Part shown: piece after piece, positions 37,570 to 51,440 of the stretch
Numbering within the stretch: the stretch's first letter is position 1
Layout: every line of letters starts with the position of its first letter
Assembly (NCBI GenBank): GCA_937872895.1
Contig: CALMUP010000051.1
Coordinates: 36,143 to 100,142 of the forward strand
DNA: 64,000 bases
Source: an uncultured Verrucomicrobiota bacterium
GTDB taxonomy: Bacteria > Verrucomicrobiota > Kiritimatiellia > CAIVKH01
Reading direction: 5' to 3'
Translations under genes and position numbers: made by a program
Notes under the pieces: model-generated
Databases searched by the model: none
What the model was told of the DNA's origin: nothing
The model's input: only the letters and a program-made list of their open reading frames with translations

Positions 37570-39365
37570 TCTTGCAAGCGCTGAAAGAGTATTACGACCG
37601 GAAGGCATCGGATCCGGACAGTGGAATCGCGCCGGAAGGATTCGAACAGAAGGAAATCCCATTTGTTGTTGTCATAAAACCCGATGGACAATTCGTAAAC
37701 CTAGAGGATACGCGCGAGAAAAACGGCAATCGCATGATTGGCAAAGTATACCTGCTCCCGAAGTCCAAGGCTCGGTCTGGAAGCAAGAGTTACGCGACTA
37801 CATTCTTGCTGTGGGACCACATAGGCTATTTGTTCGGTCAGCCTGAAAACGATCAAAAAGCACAAAACCAGCATAAAACATGGCTACAATTTCTGCAGGA
37901 GCTACCGGATTGTTTAAAGCAGGACGCGGGGGTGCAAGCGATTCTCAATTTCTACTCCGATCCTAACCAGATCACGGCAGTCAAGACGAGTGAATCTTGG
38001 GCTGACTGTATCAAGCTTCAATCATGCAATATGACCTTCCGCTTAGCGGGCGATCCTTTGCCAATACCATGCAGGGTTGCTGTGCAACATTATGTCCAGT
38101 CAACAGTCTCCAGAGCAGAGGGATTAGAGCCTGATGAAGCTGAAGGTGAGGATGCCTTTGGGTTATGCCTTATAACCGGCGAACGGGGTGAGATTGCACG
38201 GACTCACACTCGTACTCCGATCAACAAAGACACAAAGAGCCTTGTCGCATTTCAGAAAAACTCGGGCTACGATTCGTATGGCAAACAGCAGTGTCACAAT
38301 GCGCCGATTAGCAAATCAGCGGAGTTCGCCTATACAACTGGCCTCAACACATTGCTTAAGTCTAGTCGCCAGCGCATTCGAGTTGGTGATGCGGCAACAG
38401 TCTTCTGGTCGAAAAATACATCAACATTCGAGCAGGAAGCCCCGCTGTTTTTTGATGAACCGCGAAAAGATGACCCAGATCAGAATGCGCCAGCGGTACA
38501 AGCCGTTTATACTTCGATCTGGAATGGTGCATATGTTGTTCCCGACGATGACACCAAGTTTTATGTTCTTGGATTATCCCCAAACTCAGCGCGCATCTCC
38601 GTTCGTTATTGGCAAGTATCAACTATCAAAGAAATCGGGACGCGCTTTAAGCAACACGTTGATGATCTAGCCATCATACATGGTGATGGCGTTAATCCTG
38701 CACTCCCCGTTAGACGACTTCTTCATGGAGTTGCTCCATTGGAGGATGACGATAATCTACCCGCGAATCTCGGTGGTGACCTTGTAAGGGCTATTTTGGA
38801 GGGATTGCCTTATCCTCTGTCGCTCTTGCAGGCCGTCACTCGGCGCGTTCGAGCCGAACAATCCAAGAAGGACAAGAAGACGGGAAAAGCTTTACCAAAC
38901 GTCTCCTATCCGCGCGCCGCCCTGATCAAGGCCTGTATCAATCGCGCCAACCGCTTCAAGAAGTCAACCAACACGGAGGAACTAAAGGTGAGTCTGGATC
39001 TAAATAATAAGAATATCGGCTACCGGCTTGGCCGGTTATTCGCCGCCCTCGAAAAGTTACAGTCGGAAGCCAACCCCGGTCTGAACGCCACGATACGCGA
39101 CAAGTTTTACGGAGCGGCATCCAGTACCCCGGTGACGGTGTTCGGAAACCTGATGCGCCTTAAAAACCATCACTTGGCAAAGCTGGAAAACGGCGGTCGC
39201 CGTGTCATTTTCGAACGGCTTTTAGCCGAGATCATAAGCGGGATCGACAATTTCCCTGGTCACCTAAACCTTGAAGATCAGGGCCGTTTCGCGATCGGCT
39301 ACTACCACCAGATGCAAGACTTCTACACCAAGAAAACCGAAACCAACCCAGTCAAAGGAGAGTAA
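37566..39365 (+). CDS. cas8c: Cas8c (Csd1) large subunit of type I-C Cascade
   Basis: The 599-residue protein starts [20 protein letters not shown] and continues [20 protein letters not shown], the typical Csd1 opening. The C-terminal helical part (about 405-599) includes [17 protein letters not shown] and [20 protein letters not shown] and behaves like the small-subunit region. The protein recognises the PAM and helps load the target DNA. Base composition drops inside the gene: four lines hand-counted over 38401-38640 are 45% G+C, against about 60% or more in cas1 and the flanking housekeeping genes. Codon choice is correspondingly AT-richer. This may mark an exchanged central segment. Confidence 0.95.
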   Translation: MILQALKEYYDRKASDPDSGIAPEGFEQKEIPFVVVIKPDGQFVNLEDTREKNGNRMIGKVYLLPKSKARSGSKSYATTFLLWDHIGYLFGQPENDQKAQNQHKTWLQFLQELPDCLKQDAGVQAILNFYSDPNQITAVKTSESWADCIKLQSCNMTFRLAGDPLPIPCRVAVQHYVQSTVSRAEGLEPDEAEGEDAFGLCLITGERGEIARTHTRTPINKDTKSLVAFQKNSGYDSYGKQQCHNAPISKSAEFAYTTGLNTLLKSSRQRIRVGDAATVFWSKNTSTFEQEAPLFFDEPRKDDPDQNAPAVQAVYTSIWNGAYVVPDDDTKFYVLGLSPNSARISVRYWQVSTIKEIGTRFKQHVDDLAIIHGDGVNPALPVRRLLHGVAPLEDDDNLPANLGGDLVRAILEGLPYPLSLLQAVTRRVRAEQSKKDKKTGKALPNVSYPRAALIKACINRANRFKKSTNTEELKVSLDLNNKNIGYRLGRLFAALEKLQSEANPGLNATIRDKFYGAASSTPVTVFGNLMRLKNHHLAKLENGGRRVIFERLLAEIISGIDNFPGHLNLEDQGRFAIGYYHQMQDFYTKKTETNPVKGE

Positions 39366-39367
39366 AC

Positions 39368-40273
39368 ATGAGCAACCCCGTAAAACATCGTTATGACTTT
39401 GTTCTGCTGTTCGATGTGCAGGATGGCAACCCGAACGGCGACCCCGATGCAGGAAATCTTCCGCGTGTAGATGCCGAAACAGGTTGCGGGCTTGTCACGG
39501 ACGTCTGCCTCAAGCGCAAGGTCCGTAATTACGCCATGCTGACCAAGGGCGATGTGACAGGCTTTGATATTTTTGTGAAAGAAAAAGCCATCCTGAATCA
39601 AGCTATCGAGAGAGCCTATGCTGATCTGGGAATCGACTTGGAGAAGGCGCCGGAGGGCAAAAAGAAGCGCAACAACCCCGGCGTTGGTCAAGATGACGAG
39701 GTGGCAAAAGCCCGCGATCAGATGTGTCATAAGTTCTTCGACATCCGCACATTCGGCGCTGTGATGTCCACGGGTGCAAACGCCGGACAGGTTCGCGGAC
39801 CCGTCCAAATGACCTTTGGCCGATCGATTGACCCTATTGTTTCGCTGGAGCATTCGATCACTCGCATGGCGGTGGCCACGGAAGCCGAAGCCGAGAAACA
39901 AAGCGGCGACAACCGAACCATGGGCCGCAAGAACACCGTTCCCTATGGACTGTACGTTTCTCACGGGTTTGTCTCGGCGCATCTCGCCAATCAGACGAAG
40001 TTCAGCGAGGACGATCTGAAACTTCTTTGGGAATCGTTGGTGAACATGTTTGAACATGATCGCTCCGCCGCACGGGGACTGATGGCGACACAGAAGTTGG
40101 TCATCTTTAAGCACGACAATGCACTCGGTAGTGCTCCCGCGCACAAGCTGTTCGAGCGCGTCCAGATCAAGCGCAAGGACGGATCCAAGCCCGCGCGTTC
40201 GATTCACGACTACGAGATATTGATTGACGATAAGAATCTTCCGGCGGGGGTCAGCATCGAAATCCGGCCATGA
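39368..40273 (+). CDS. cas7c: Cas7c (Csd2) backbone subunit of type I-C Cascade
   Basis: This 301-residue RAMP protein begins [20 protein letters not shown], followed by [19 protein letters not shown]. This NPNGDPD...VTDVCLKRK block is the Csd2 signature. [17 protein letters not shown] and [15 protein letters not shown] are the thumb and palm segments that wrap crRNA. Multiple copies form the filament of the effector. The gene begins two bases after cas8c, with AAGGAG in the end of cas8c. It overlaps the following small ORF6N-domain gene by ATGA instead of directly meeting cas4, which is unusual. Confidence 0.95.
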   Translation: MSNPVKHRYDFVLLFDVQDGNPNGDPDAGNLPRVDAETGCGLVTDVCLKRKVRNYAMLTKGDVTGFDIFVKEKAILNQAIERAYADLGIDLEKAPEGKKKRNNPGVGQDDEVAKARDQMCHKFFDIRTFGAVMSTGANAGQVRGPVQMTFGRSIDPIVSLEHSITRMAVATEAEAEKQSGDNRTMGRKNTVPYGLYVSHGFVSAHLANQTKFSEDDLKLLWESLVNMFEHDRSAARGLMATQKLVIFKHDNALGSAPAHKLFERVQIKRKDGSKPARSIHDYEILIDDKNLPAGVSIEIRP

Positions 40274-40557
40274 CCGGCGTTCTTTCCAGCCCGGATGCCT
40301 TGGCTCCACTCATCCACGTCCTCCGTGGCCAGCGGGTGCTGTGGAGCGGGAACTTGGCCCGGCTGTTTGGCTTGGAGATGCATATCCCAATGCAGGCGGT
40401 GAAGCGGAACCGGAACCGCTTCCCGCCTGACTTCCTGTTTCTCTTTGATGGCAATGAGGTTGCCGACTCGACATCACACATTGTGACTTCAAGTTGGGGC
40501 GACGCGCCGAATGAATCGCAACCCAACTACCAGACACGCCGTGTACAACGAAAATGA
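40270..40557 (+). CDS. Small ORF6N/KilA-N-type domain protein embedded in the cas operon
   Basis: This 95-residue ORF lies between cas7c and cas4. Its ATG overlaps the cas7c stop (ATGA). Its end overlaps cas4 by 17-47 bases, depending on the cas4 start. Residues about 8-75 match the ORF6N domain of phage antirepressor-type proteins: [20 protein letters not shown], then [20 protein letters not shown] and [11 protein letters not shown]. The usual continuation LPYAFTEHG is missing and the tail ([10 protein letters not shown]) is basic, so the domain is truncated. The frame has no stops and the start is coupled, so it appears translated. Role unknown: it could regulate the cas genes, be a domesticated phage remnant, or be an accessory subunit. 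The domain call is from memory of the family. Confidence 0.6.
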   Translation: MTGVLSSPDALAPLIHVLRGQRVLWSGNLARLFGLEMHIPMQAVKRNRNRFPPDFLFLFDGNEVADSTSHIVTSSWGDAPNESQPNYQTRRVQRK

Positions 40558-41170
40558 CCTGCTCCCTCTCTCCGCCCTGCAGCACTTGCTGTTCTGCGAA
40601 CGCCAGTGTGCCTTGATCCATATCGAGCAGGTCTGGGCGGAAAACCGACTGACCGCCGAAGGCCGCGTCATGCACGAACGGGCGCACACCGGCGGCTCCG
40701 AGACACGCCGGGATATCCGGACCGCACGCGGTCTTCGCATCCGCTCGCTTCAACTGGGATTGATTGGTCAGGCCGATGTCATCGAATTCCACCGCCAACC
40801 CGACGGCTCGACTCGCCCTTTACCGGTGGAATACAAGCGTGGCAAACCCAAGGCGAACCGGTGCGACGAAGTACAGCTTTGCGCCCAGGCGATGTGCCTG
40901 GAGGAAATGCTCCGGGCGTCCATCCCCGGCGGTGCACTTTATTATGGCCAACCGCGCCGACGAACCGATGTGACCTTTGACCAGGAGCTACGCCGGTTGA
41001 CCGAACAAACGGCTCACCGATTACATGACCTGATCCGGTCGGGCACGACACCACCGGCTGTGTACGAGAAAAAGTGCGATGCGTGTTCCCTGTTTGATCT
41101 GTGTCGTCCGAAAACAACTTTGCACGGCCACGCCGTCGGTTCGTATCTACAGCGGATGCTCTCGCCGTGA
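40541..41170 (+). CDS. cas4: Cas4 (type I-C) adaptation exonuclease
   Basis: The protein is about 209 residues from a GTG at 40541 ([19 protein letters not shown]), which aligns best with Cas4 starts; an ATG at 40511 would give 219. One cluster Cys is in LLFCERQCALIHIEQVW. The remaining C-terminal Cys residues lie in KKCDACSLFDLCRPK and complete a four-Cys iron-sulfur site. The RecB-like nuclease core includes LPVEYKRGKPKANRCDEVQL with the conserved Glu-x-Lys. Cas4 trims prespacers and fixes PAM orientation with Cas1-Cas2. Its stop overlaps the cas1 GTG by three bases. It also overlaps the upstream ORF6N gene. Confidence 0.93.
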   Translation: MYNENDLLPLSALQHLLFCERQCALIHIEQVWAENRLTAEGRVMHERAHTGGSETRRDIRTARGLRIRSLQLGLIGQADVIEFHRQPDGSTRPLPVEYKRGKPKANRCDEVQLCAQAMCLEEMLRASIPGGALYYGQPRRRTDVTFDQELRRLTEQTAHRLHDLIRSGTTPPAVYEKKCDACSLFDLCRPKTTLHGHAVGSYLQRMLSP

Positions 41171-42198
41171 AGAAATTCCTGAACACCCTGTTTGTTACCA
41201 CCCAGGGCGCATACCTGAACAAGGAAGGCGAGTCGGTTGTGGTGTCGGTCGAACACGAGATCCGCCTGCGGGTACCAATCCATACCCTCGGCGGCGTGGT
41301 ATGTTTCGGTAATGTGGCATGTAGCCCTTTTTTTCTCGGTCATTGCGCGGAGAACGGAGTGGCGGTCAGTATGCTCACGGAACACGGTCGATTCCTGGCC
41401 CGTGTTCACGGAAAGGTTTCCGGAAACGTGCTGCTTCGGCGGGAACAATACCGTCGCGCCGATGACCCGAGCGCCTCCCTGGCCATCGCACGTCCGGTCG
41501 TCGCGGCGAAGATCGCCAACGCCCGCACGGTCTTGCAACGCAGCTTGCGCGATCACGGCGAAAAAGACATCACCACCGCCATCCAGCCCGCCGTCAACCG
41601 GCTTGGACGGTTGATTGACGAGGTCATGGCCTGCGAGGAGTTGGAGTCGTTGCGCGGAAAGGAAGGCGACGCCGGCCGCGAATACTTTGGCGTGTTCAAC
41701 CACTTGATCACTGCTCAAAAGGAATCCTTTCTCTTCAGGGAGCGCAACCGGCGTCCGCCCCTGGACAACATGAACGCCCTGATGTCGTTCACCTACACCT
41801 TGCTGGCCCATGACTGCGTCGGGGCCCTGGAGGCGGTCGGTCTGGACCCGCAGGTTGGATTTTTGCACCGGGATCGTCCGGGTCGTGCCAGCCTGGCCCT
41901 GGATTTGATGGAGGAATTCCGGCCCTACTTCGCCGACCGGCTCGTGTTGTCACTGGTCAACCTCAAACAGGTGCAGGGTTCGGGGTTCCGTAAATCCGAA
42001 TCCGGCGCGGTCGAAATGAACGATGACACACGAAAAACCCTTCTGGTGGCTTACCAGAAGAGGAAACAGGAGGAAATTCGGCATCCGTTTCTAGACGAAA
42101 CCATGCCGGTCGGGCTGCTTTTTTATGCTCAAGCATTATTAATGGCCCGCCATGTGCGTGGCGATCTTGACGGATATCCACCCTTCATTTGGAAATGA
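41167..42198 (+). CDS. cas1: Cas1 integrase (type I-C)
   Basis: GTG at 41167 overlaps the cas4 stop and gives 343 residues, starting (M)[20 protein letters not shown], the typical I-C Cas1 opening. Catalytic residues are visible: Glu in [12 protein letters not shown], His in [12 protein letters not shown], and Asp/Glu in [14 protein letters not shown] beta-strand domain is at about 1-90 and the helical catalytic domain fills the rest. With Cas2 it inserts new spacers at the leader end. It is the longest adaptation gene here and shows no truncation, which fits the long, uniform array. Confidence 0.96.
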   Translation: MKKFLNTLFVTTQGAYLNKEGESVVVSVEHEIRLRVPIHTLGGVVCFGNVACSPFFLGHCAENGVAVSMLTEHGRFLARVHGKVSGNVLLRREQYRRADDPSASLAIARPVVAAKIANARTVLQRSLRDHGEKDITTAIQPAVNRLGRLIDEVMACEELESLRGKEGDAGREYFGVFNHLITAQKESFLFRERNRRPPLDNMNALMSFTYTLLAHDCVGALEAVGLDPQVGFLHRDRPGRASLALDLMEEFRPYFADRLVLSLVNLKQVQGSGFRKSESGAVEMNDDTRKTLLVAYQKRKQEEIRHPFLDETMPVGLLFYAQALLMARHVRGDLDGYPPFIWK

Positions 42199-42202
42199 CG
42201 CC

Positions 42203-42496
42203 ATGATGGTTCTGATCAGTTATGATGTGTCCACCGTGGACAAGCGGGGCCAAGCCAGGCTGCGGAAAGTGGCAAAGGCGTGCCTCGACCGCGGCCAACG
42301 GGTGCAGAACTCGGTTTTTGAATGCGACATCGACCCGGCCCAGTGGACCGAACTAAAGGCCAAATTGGAAGACATCGTCGACCCGGATACCGATAGCCTG
42401 CGCTATTACTTCCTCGGCTCCAACTGGCAACGCCGTGTCGAGCATTTCGGCGCGAAACCGACCATGGACATCCGAAATGATCCGCTCGTGATTTGA
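42203..42496 (+). CDS. cas2: Cas2 (type I-C)
   Basis: The protein is 97 residues from the ATG at 42203 ([20 protein letters not shown]), four bases after cas1; an in-frame extension to 42152 lies in cas1 and is rejected. The ferredoxin-like fold begins with the conserved Asp in ISYDVST and continues through [18 protein letters not shown] and [11 protein letters not shown]. Cas2 forms the structural centre of the Cas1-Cas2 integrase. It is the last gene of the operon, followed by the leader and array in the same orientation. Confidence 0.96.
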   Translation: MMVLISYDVSTVDKRGQARLRKVAKACLDRGQRVQNSVFECDIDPAQWTELKAKLEDIVDPDTDSLRYYFLGSNWQRRVEHFGAKPTMDIRNDPLVI

Positions 42497-42676
42497 TCAG
42501 CGCGAACCACAAGTGAACATGAAAACCCGGGCAGGTTCGCGGAATCACCATCGGGCCGATACTTTTAATGAATATGAGTCGGCGATGGCAACGGCTCTTT
42601 GAAAACCGAATACTAGTTGTCGTGTCGCGCATGCCGCAGATTCGACAACGTAGCGCCAACGTGTTACGGATTAAGT
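42497..42676 (+). promoter_or_regulatory. CRISPR leader
   Basis: These 180 bases between cas2 and the first repeat hold no gene. They include AT-richer stretches (ACTTTTAATGAATATGAG and GAAAACCGAATACTAG) that are typical of a leader where transcription of the array starts and new spacers enter. Adjacency to cas2 and the orientation of the repeats define this as the leader side. The precise promoter cannot be fixed by eye. Confidence 0.75.
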
Positions 42677-47980
<5,304 letters not shown>

Positions 47981-48024
47981 GAAATTGAAAACGGCGTTCT
48001 GCGAGGAGCGATTCGTTAACCAAA

Positions 48025-48056
48025 CCCATCGCGGTTCACGAATGGAACGTGATGGG
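48025..48056 (-). terminator. Hairpin between the array and smpB
   Basis: CCCATC (48025-48030) pairs with GATGGG (48051-48056), with a GGTTC and GGAAC inner pairing. On the minus strand it is followed by TTTGGTTAA. It lies about 40 bases beyond the smpB stop and could end the rpoZ-smpB transcript. It may equally stop read-through from the array. The stem is imperfect. Confidence 0.35.
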
Positions 48057-48097
48057 TCAGCGCGATGACAGGGAGGTTGCGCTGGAAGGTGCCCTGC

Positions 48098-48595
48098 TCA
48101 CCCCTTGCGGCCCTTCTGCATCGCGGCGACGGTGCGGGCGGTTTCGCGGTCGGTGGTGCGGCGCTTGATCGTCTCGCGCTTGTCCACCGTCTGCTTGCCT
48201 TTGCCGAGGGCGATCTCGAGCTTGATCAGGCCGTGCTTGAGGTAGAGGCGCACCGGCACCAGGGTCTTGCCCTTCTCGTTGACCTGGCCGATCAGCCGGC
48301 CGATCTCGCTGCGGTGCAGCAGCAGGCGGCGGACGCGGATGGGATCGTGGGACTCGACCGGACTGTGCTTGTACGGCTGCACGTGCATGCCGTAGATGAA
48401 CACCTGCTCGCCGTCGATGCGGGCGAAACTCTCGTTGAGGCTGACCAGACCGTCGCGGATCGCCTTGACCTCCGGGCCGCGCAGTTCAAGGCCCGCCTCG
48501 ATCTTCTCGAGCAGATGGAAATCGAACGACGCCTTCCGGTTGGTGGCGATGGTCTTGCCGCCACCATCCCGGGGCGCTGGAGTACCGGCCGACAT
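48098..48595 (-). CDS. smpB: SsrA-binding protein SmpB
   Basis: The ATG at 48595 gives 165 residues; a TTG at 48619 that overlaps the rpoZ stop is the alternative. Core motifs are TIATNRKASFDFHLLEKIEA, GLELRGPEVKAIRDGLVSLN, SFARIDGEQVFIYGMHVQPY, and the basic C-terminal tail LGKGKQTVDKRETIKRRTTD. This is the typical SmpB, which binds tmRNA and rescues stalled ribosomes. The usual C-terminal tail is present. The ssrA gene is not in the window. It follows rpoZ in the same operon. Confidence 0.96.
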   Translation of the reverse strand: MSAGTPAPRDGGGKTIATNRKASFDFHLLEKIEAGLELRGPEVKAIRDGLVSLNESFARIDGEQVFIYGMHVQPYKHSPVESHDPIRVRRLLLHRSEIGRLIGQVNEKGKTLVPVRLYLKHGLIKLEIALGKGKQTVDKRETIKRRTTDRETARTVAAMQKGRKG

Positions 48596-48615
48596 GGACG
48601 CCGCGCCGGCGCGAC

Positions 48616-48861
48616 TCAAAGCGCGATCAGGTTGTCGAGCGCGGTGTTGCTCGTCGACGGCGTCGAGGTGTACTCGACAGTCAACTTGCCCTCGGCAATC
48701 TCCTTCAACGCCACGTCGAGGGAAGACTGCTGGTTGTGGTCCGGCTTGATCAGCGGACGCTGGCCACGGTTGAGCTGACGGACCCGGCGCGACACCATGT
48801 TGATCAGCAACGGGGTGTTCGAGATGCGGTTCTTCGCCTTGTCCAGGTAGGTGATGTTCAT
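48616..48861 (-). CDS. rpoZ: RNA polymerase omega subunit
   Basis: This 81-residue protein contains AKNRISNTPLLINMVSRRVR and KPDHNQQSSLDVALKEIAEG, which match the omega subunit core (residues about 9-63). Omega helps assemble and stabilise the beta-prime subunit. The C-terminus is short and variable, as usual. It is the first gene of a two-gene operon with smpB, behind a strong sigma-70 promoter at 48899-48927. The start is a plain ATG with no competing codon. Confidence 0.93.
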   Translation of the reverse strand: MNITYLDKAKNRISNTPLLINMVSRRVRQLNRGQRPLIKPDHNQQSSLDVALKEIAEGKLTVEYTSTPSTSNTALDNLIAL

Positions 48862-48898
48862 ATCGTCAGCTCGCTTTCCAGAGTTAAATCAGCCCCGC

Positions 48899-48927
48899 AC
48901 TATAAAAGACCCCTCTCCCCCTGTCAA
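48899..48927 (-). promoter_or_regulatory. Sigma-70 promoter of rpoZ-smpB
   Basis: On the minus strand, TTGACA (48922-48927) and TATAGT (48899-48904) are separated by exactly 17 bases. This is nearly consensus and lies about 38 bases upstream of the rpoZ ATG. It is the cleanest promoter in the window. Confidence 0.85.
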
Positions 48928-48998
48928 ACGGCAAATCCCCCGCCCGGCAAGCGCCTGTATCGAACGATTTATCCACACGCCATCCTGCTTGCTAAACC

Positions 48999-49022
48999 GG
49001 TAAATGTTTGACAATCTTTACC
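48999..49022 (+). promoter_or_regulatory. Dyad around a TTGACA upstream of pilT
   Basis: GGTAAA and TTTACC flank a 12-base centre containing TTGACA (49008-49013), about 100 bases before the pilT start. No good -10 box is at the right distance, so the promoter call is weak, but the dyad over a -35-like box may be an operator. Confidence 0.3.
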
Positions 49023-49119
49023 AATCCGGGTGCATGTCGCTTGTGGATTCAGTTGTCGGACAGGGGGTTGTGCGGGGTTGTTCGCGATGCCGCGAGCTGC
49101 GTTCGGTTGGAGTAGCTGC

Positions 49120-50232
49120 ATGTGGACCATTGAAGGGTTGCTGGCGGAAGTCTCGGCACGCGGCGGTTCGGACCTGATCCTGACGGCCGGTGCGCCTCCC
49201 CAGATCAAGCTGCTGGGTCGGCTCGAGGCCCTGGACCATCACCCCCTGTCTCCCGCCGATACGGAAACCCTCTGCCTCTCCGTGCTGAACGAATCGCAAC
49301 GCACCCAGCTCCGCGAAAAACGCAGTGTGGACCTCTCGCGCGGCTTCCCTGGCATCAACCGTTTCCGCTTCAATATCTTCCATCAGCGCGACTCCCTGGC
49401 CATGGCCGCCCGCCTGATCCCCCACGCGATCCCGACCTTTGATGCGCTCGGCCTGCCGCCCGCCGTACGGCAATTCGCCCAACTCCCCCATGGCCTCGTC
49501 CTCGTCACCGGCCCGGCCGGCAGCGGCAAGTCCACCACCCTCGCCGCGATCATCGACCACATCAACCACCACCGGGCCCAGCATGTCATCTGCCTCGAGG
49601 ATCCGATCGAATACCTGCACACCCACCGGAAAAGCATCATCGAGCAACGCGAGATCTACGAGGATGCCCTGTCGTTCAGCAGCGCCCTGCAAAGCGTATT
49701 CCGGCAGTCGCCGGATGTGATCATGATCGGGGAAATGCGCGACATGGAAACCATCCAACTCGCCCTGACCCTCGCTGAAACCGGCCACCTGATCCTCGCC
49801 ACCCTGCACACCCAGGACACCACCCACGCCATCAACCGCATCGTGGATGTGTTCCCCGCCTCCCACCAGCAGCAGATCTATACCCAGCTCTCGATGGTGC
49901 TCAGCGGCGTGATCGCCCAGACCCTGCTGCTCGGCGCCGATGGCGACCGCCGCGTGCTCGCCTGCGAGGTGATGATGGTGAACAGCGCCATTCGCAACCT
50001 GATCCGTGAACGCCAGCTCCAGCAGGTTTACTCGGTGATCCAGACCGGCAAGGCCGAAGGCATGATGACCCTGAACGATGCGTTGAAGCGCCTCGTGGAT
50101 GAACGCAGGATCGACGCCGAAACCGCGATGGAGCGCTCCCCCCGCCCGAAGGAACTCGCCCGCCAGCTCGGCCTCCCCTTCACCGACACCAGCAGCCAGG
50201 AACCCCACCGCTCATCCCCCGCTCGGACGTGA
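49120..50232 (+). CDS. PilT-type retraction ATPase of the type IV pilus family
   Basis: The ATG at 49120 (MWTIEGLLAEVSARGGSDLI) is preferred over the upstream extension to 49030, giving 370 residues. Motifs are GPAGSGKSTT (Walker A), ICLEDPIEYLH (Asp box), SPDVIMIGEMRD (Walker B) and ATLHTQDTTHAINR (His box). Near the C-terminus AIRNLIRERQLQQ matches the AIRNLIRE motif specific to PilT, the ATPase that drives pilus disassembly. Its C-terminal tail is long and proline-rich. It is the first gene of a pilus assembly cluster, with the next gene 17 bases downstream. Confidence 0.9.
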   Translation: MWTIEGLLAEVSARGGSDLILTAGAPPQIKLLGRLEALDHHPLSPADTETLCLSVLNESQRTQLREKRSVDLSRGFPGINRFRFNIFHQRDSLAMAARLIPHAIPTFDALGLPPAVRQFAQLPHGLVLVTGPAGSGKSTTLAAIIDHINHHRAQHVICLEDPIEYLHTHRKSIIEQREIYEDALSFSSALQSVFRQSPDVIMIGEMRDMETIQLALTLAETGHLILATLHTQDTTHAINRIVDVFPASHQQQIYTQLSMVLSGVIAQTLLLGADGDRRVLACEVMMVNSAIRNLIRERQLQQVYSVIQTGKAEGMMTLNDALKRLVDERRIDAETAMERSPRPKELARQLGLPFTDTSSQEPHRSSPART

Positions 50233-50249
50233 CCCAGACCGGAGGTACC

Positions 50250-51440
50250 ATGCACCCATCCCATCCCTCCAGACACCACCGCTCCCTGACCGACCTGAAA
50301 CGGGCCGCCTGGTCGGTGCTCCTCGTCGCATGGTTCGCGCAACCACTCCACGCCGGTGACGGATACCGCCTGATGTATGTCAAGACCGACGACCCGGCCG
50401 TGACCTATGTGGACCTGGCCCGGATCGAGCGCCAGCTCGCCGAAGCCCGGGAAGCGCTCGCCGCCTCCACCGAACCCCGGCAACTCGCCGAACTCACCGC
50501 CCGCATCCACCGCCTTGAGCGCCAACTCGCCCGCGAACAAGCGGATATCGCCGCGCTTCGCGACGACCTGAACCAGCAGAAACTCGCCTGGCATGCCGAG
50601 CGGGAGACCCTCCAGGACGCGTACGACACCCTTCAGGACGCCCACACCGGCCTGCTCGCCGACCTCGAACGCAAGCAACGCCAGATCGACCGCAACCTCG
50701 CCGCCGCAACCTCGTGGGAACACGAACGCGCCGAATTGCGCCGCCAACTGCACCGCGAAAGCCTCGTGCGCAACGGGAAATCCCTCCGGCAAACCCTTGA
50801 CACCCTCGACAGCGCCGCCCTGGTCAGCTCGCTGAACGATGTTGGCCTGCTCCTGCAAGCCGAAGGACGCCTTCCCGAAGCCGAGGAACTCTTCCGCCGC
50901 GCCCTCGTCGTCCTCGATGCCACCGTGGGCCGCGACGACGTCGCCACCGGGACCATCCTCGAACACCTCGCCGACACCTCGATGCGCCGCGGCAATCCCG
51001 ACGCCGCCCTCGCCTTCTACCGCGAGGCCGCCGAGGTCTTCGGCGCGCGCCTAGGCACCACCCACCCCCGTTATGCCAACACCCTGAACAACCTGGGCAA
51101 TGTCCAGCGCGAACGCGGCGACTTCAGCGAGGCCGAACGGCTCTACCGCGAAACCGTGCGGATCTACGCCACCCACGGCAAACGCCATCAGGTCGCCCGT
51201 GCCGTGGCCGCCCACAACCTCGGCGTACTGATGATGGGCCTCGGCCGCATGGACGACGCCGGCCCGTTGCTCGAACAGGCTGCGGACCTGCTCACCCGCC
51301 AGCGCGGCTCCGCCAGCAACCAGGCCATCATGGCCTGCCAGTCGCTTTCGGAGTTTTACCGGATCACCGGTCAACCGGACCGCGCCGACCACTTCCAGAA
51401 CCTCGCCCGCGACCTCGCGTTCAACCAATTCATTCCATGA
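50250..51440 (+). CDS. Secreted coiled-coil/TPR protein of the pilus cluster
   Basis: The ATG at 50250 has GGAGG at a proper distance; the GTG at 50229 is an alternative. The product is 396 residues, with a signal peptide-like N-terminus (AWSVLLVAWFAQPLHAG). A coiled coil spans about residues 45-150, rich in Glu, Arg, Ala and Leu (RIERQLAEAREALAA). Kinesin-light-chain-like tetratricopeptide repeats follow at about 190-390 (ANTLNNLGNVQRERGDFSEA and AVAAHNLGVLMMGLGRMDDA). It is predicted periplasmic and may be a pilus assembly or alignment scaffold. The exact partner is unknown. It overlaps the PilM-PilN fusion gene by four bases. Confidence 0.75.
   Translation: MHPSHPSRHHRSLTDLKRAAWSVLLVAWFAQPLHAGDGYRLMYVKTDDPAVTYVDLARIERQLAEAREALAASTEPRQLAELTARIHRLERQLAREQADIAALRDDLNQQKLAWHAERETLQDAYDTLQDAHTGLLADLERKQRQIDRNLAAATSWEHERAELRRQLHRESLVRNGKSLRQTLDTLDSAALVSSLNDVGLLLQAEGRLPEAEELFRRALVVLDATVGRDDVATGTILEHLADTSMRRGNPDAALAFYREAAEVFGARLGTTHPRYANTLNNLGNVQRERGDFSEAERLYRETVRIYATHGKRHQVARAVAAHNLGVLMMGLGRMDDAGPLLEQAADLLTRQRGSASNQAIMACQSLSEFYRITGQPDRADHFQNLARDLAFNQFIP

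Noticed and set aside
42595..42640. A sigma-70 promoter in the leader (TTGAAA then TACTAG).
   Set aside because: The spacing between the hexamers is only about six bases, so it is not a valid promoter.
47981..48097. Possible tmRNA (ssrA) gene near smpB.
   Set aside because: No tRNA-like ends or tag-coding frame were found. Only a short imperfect hairpin is present.
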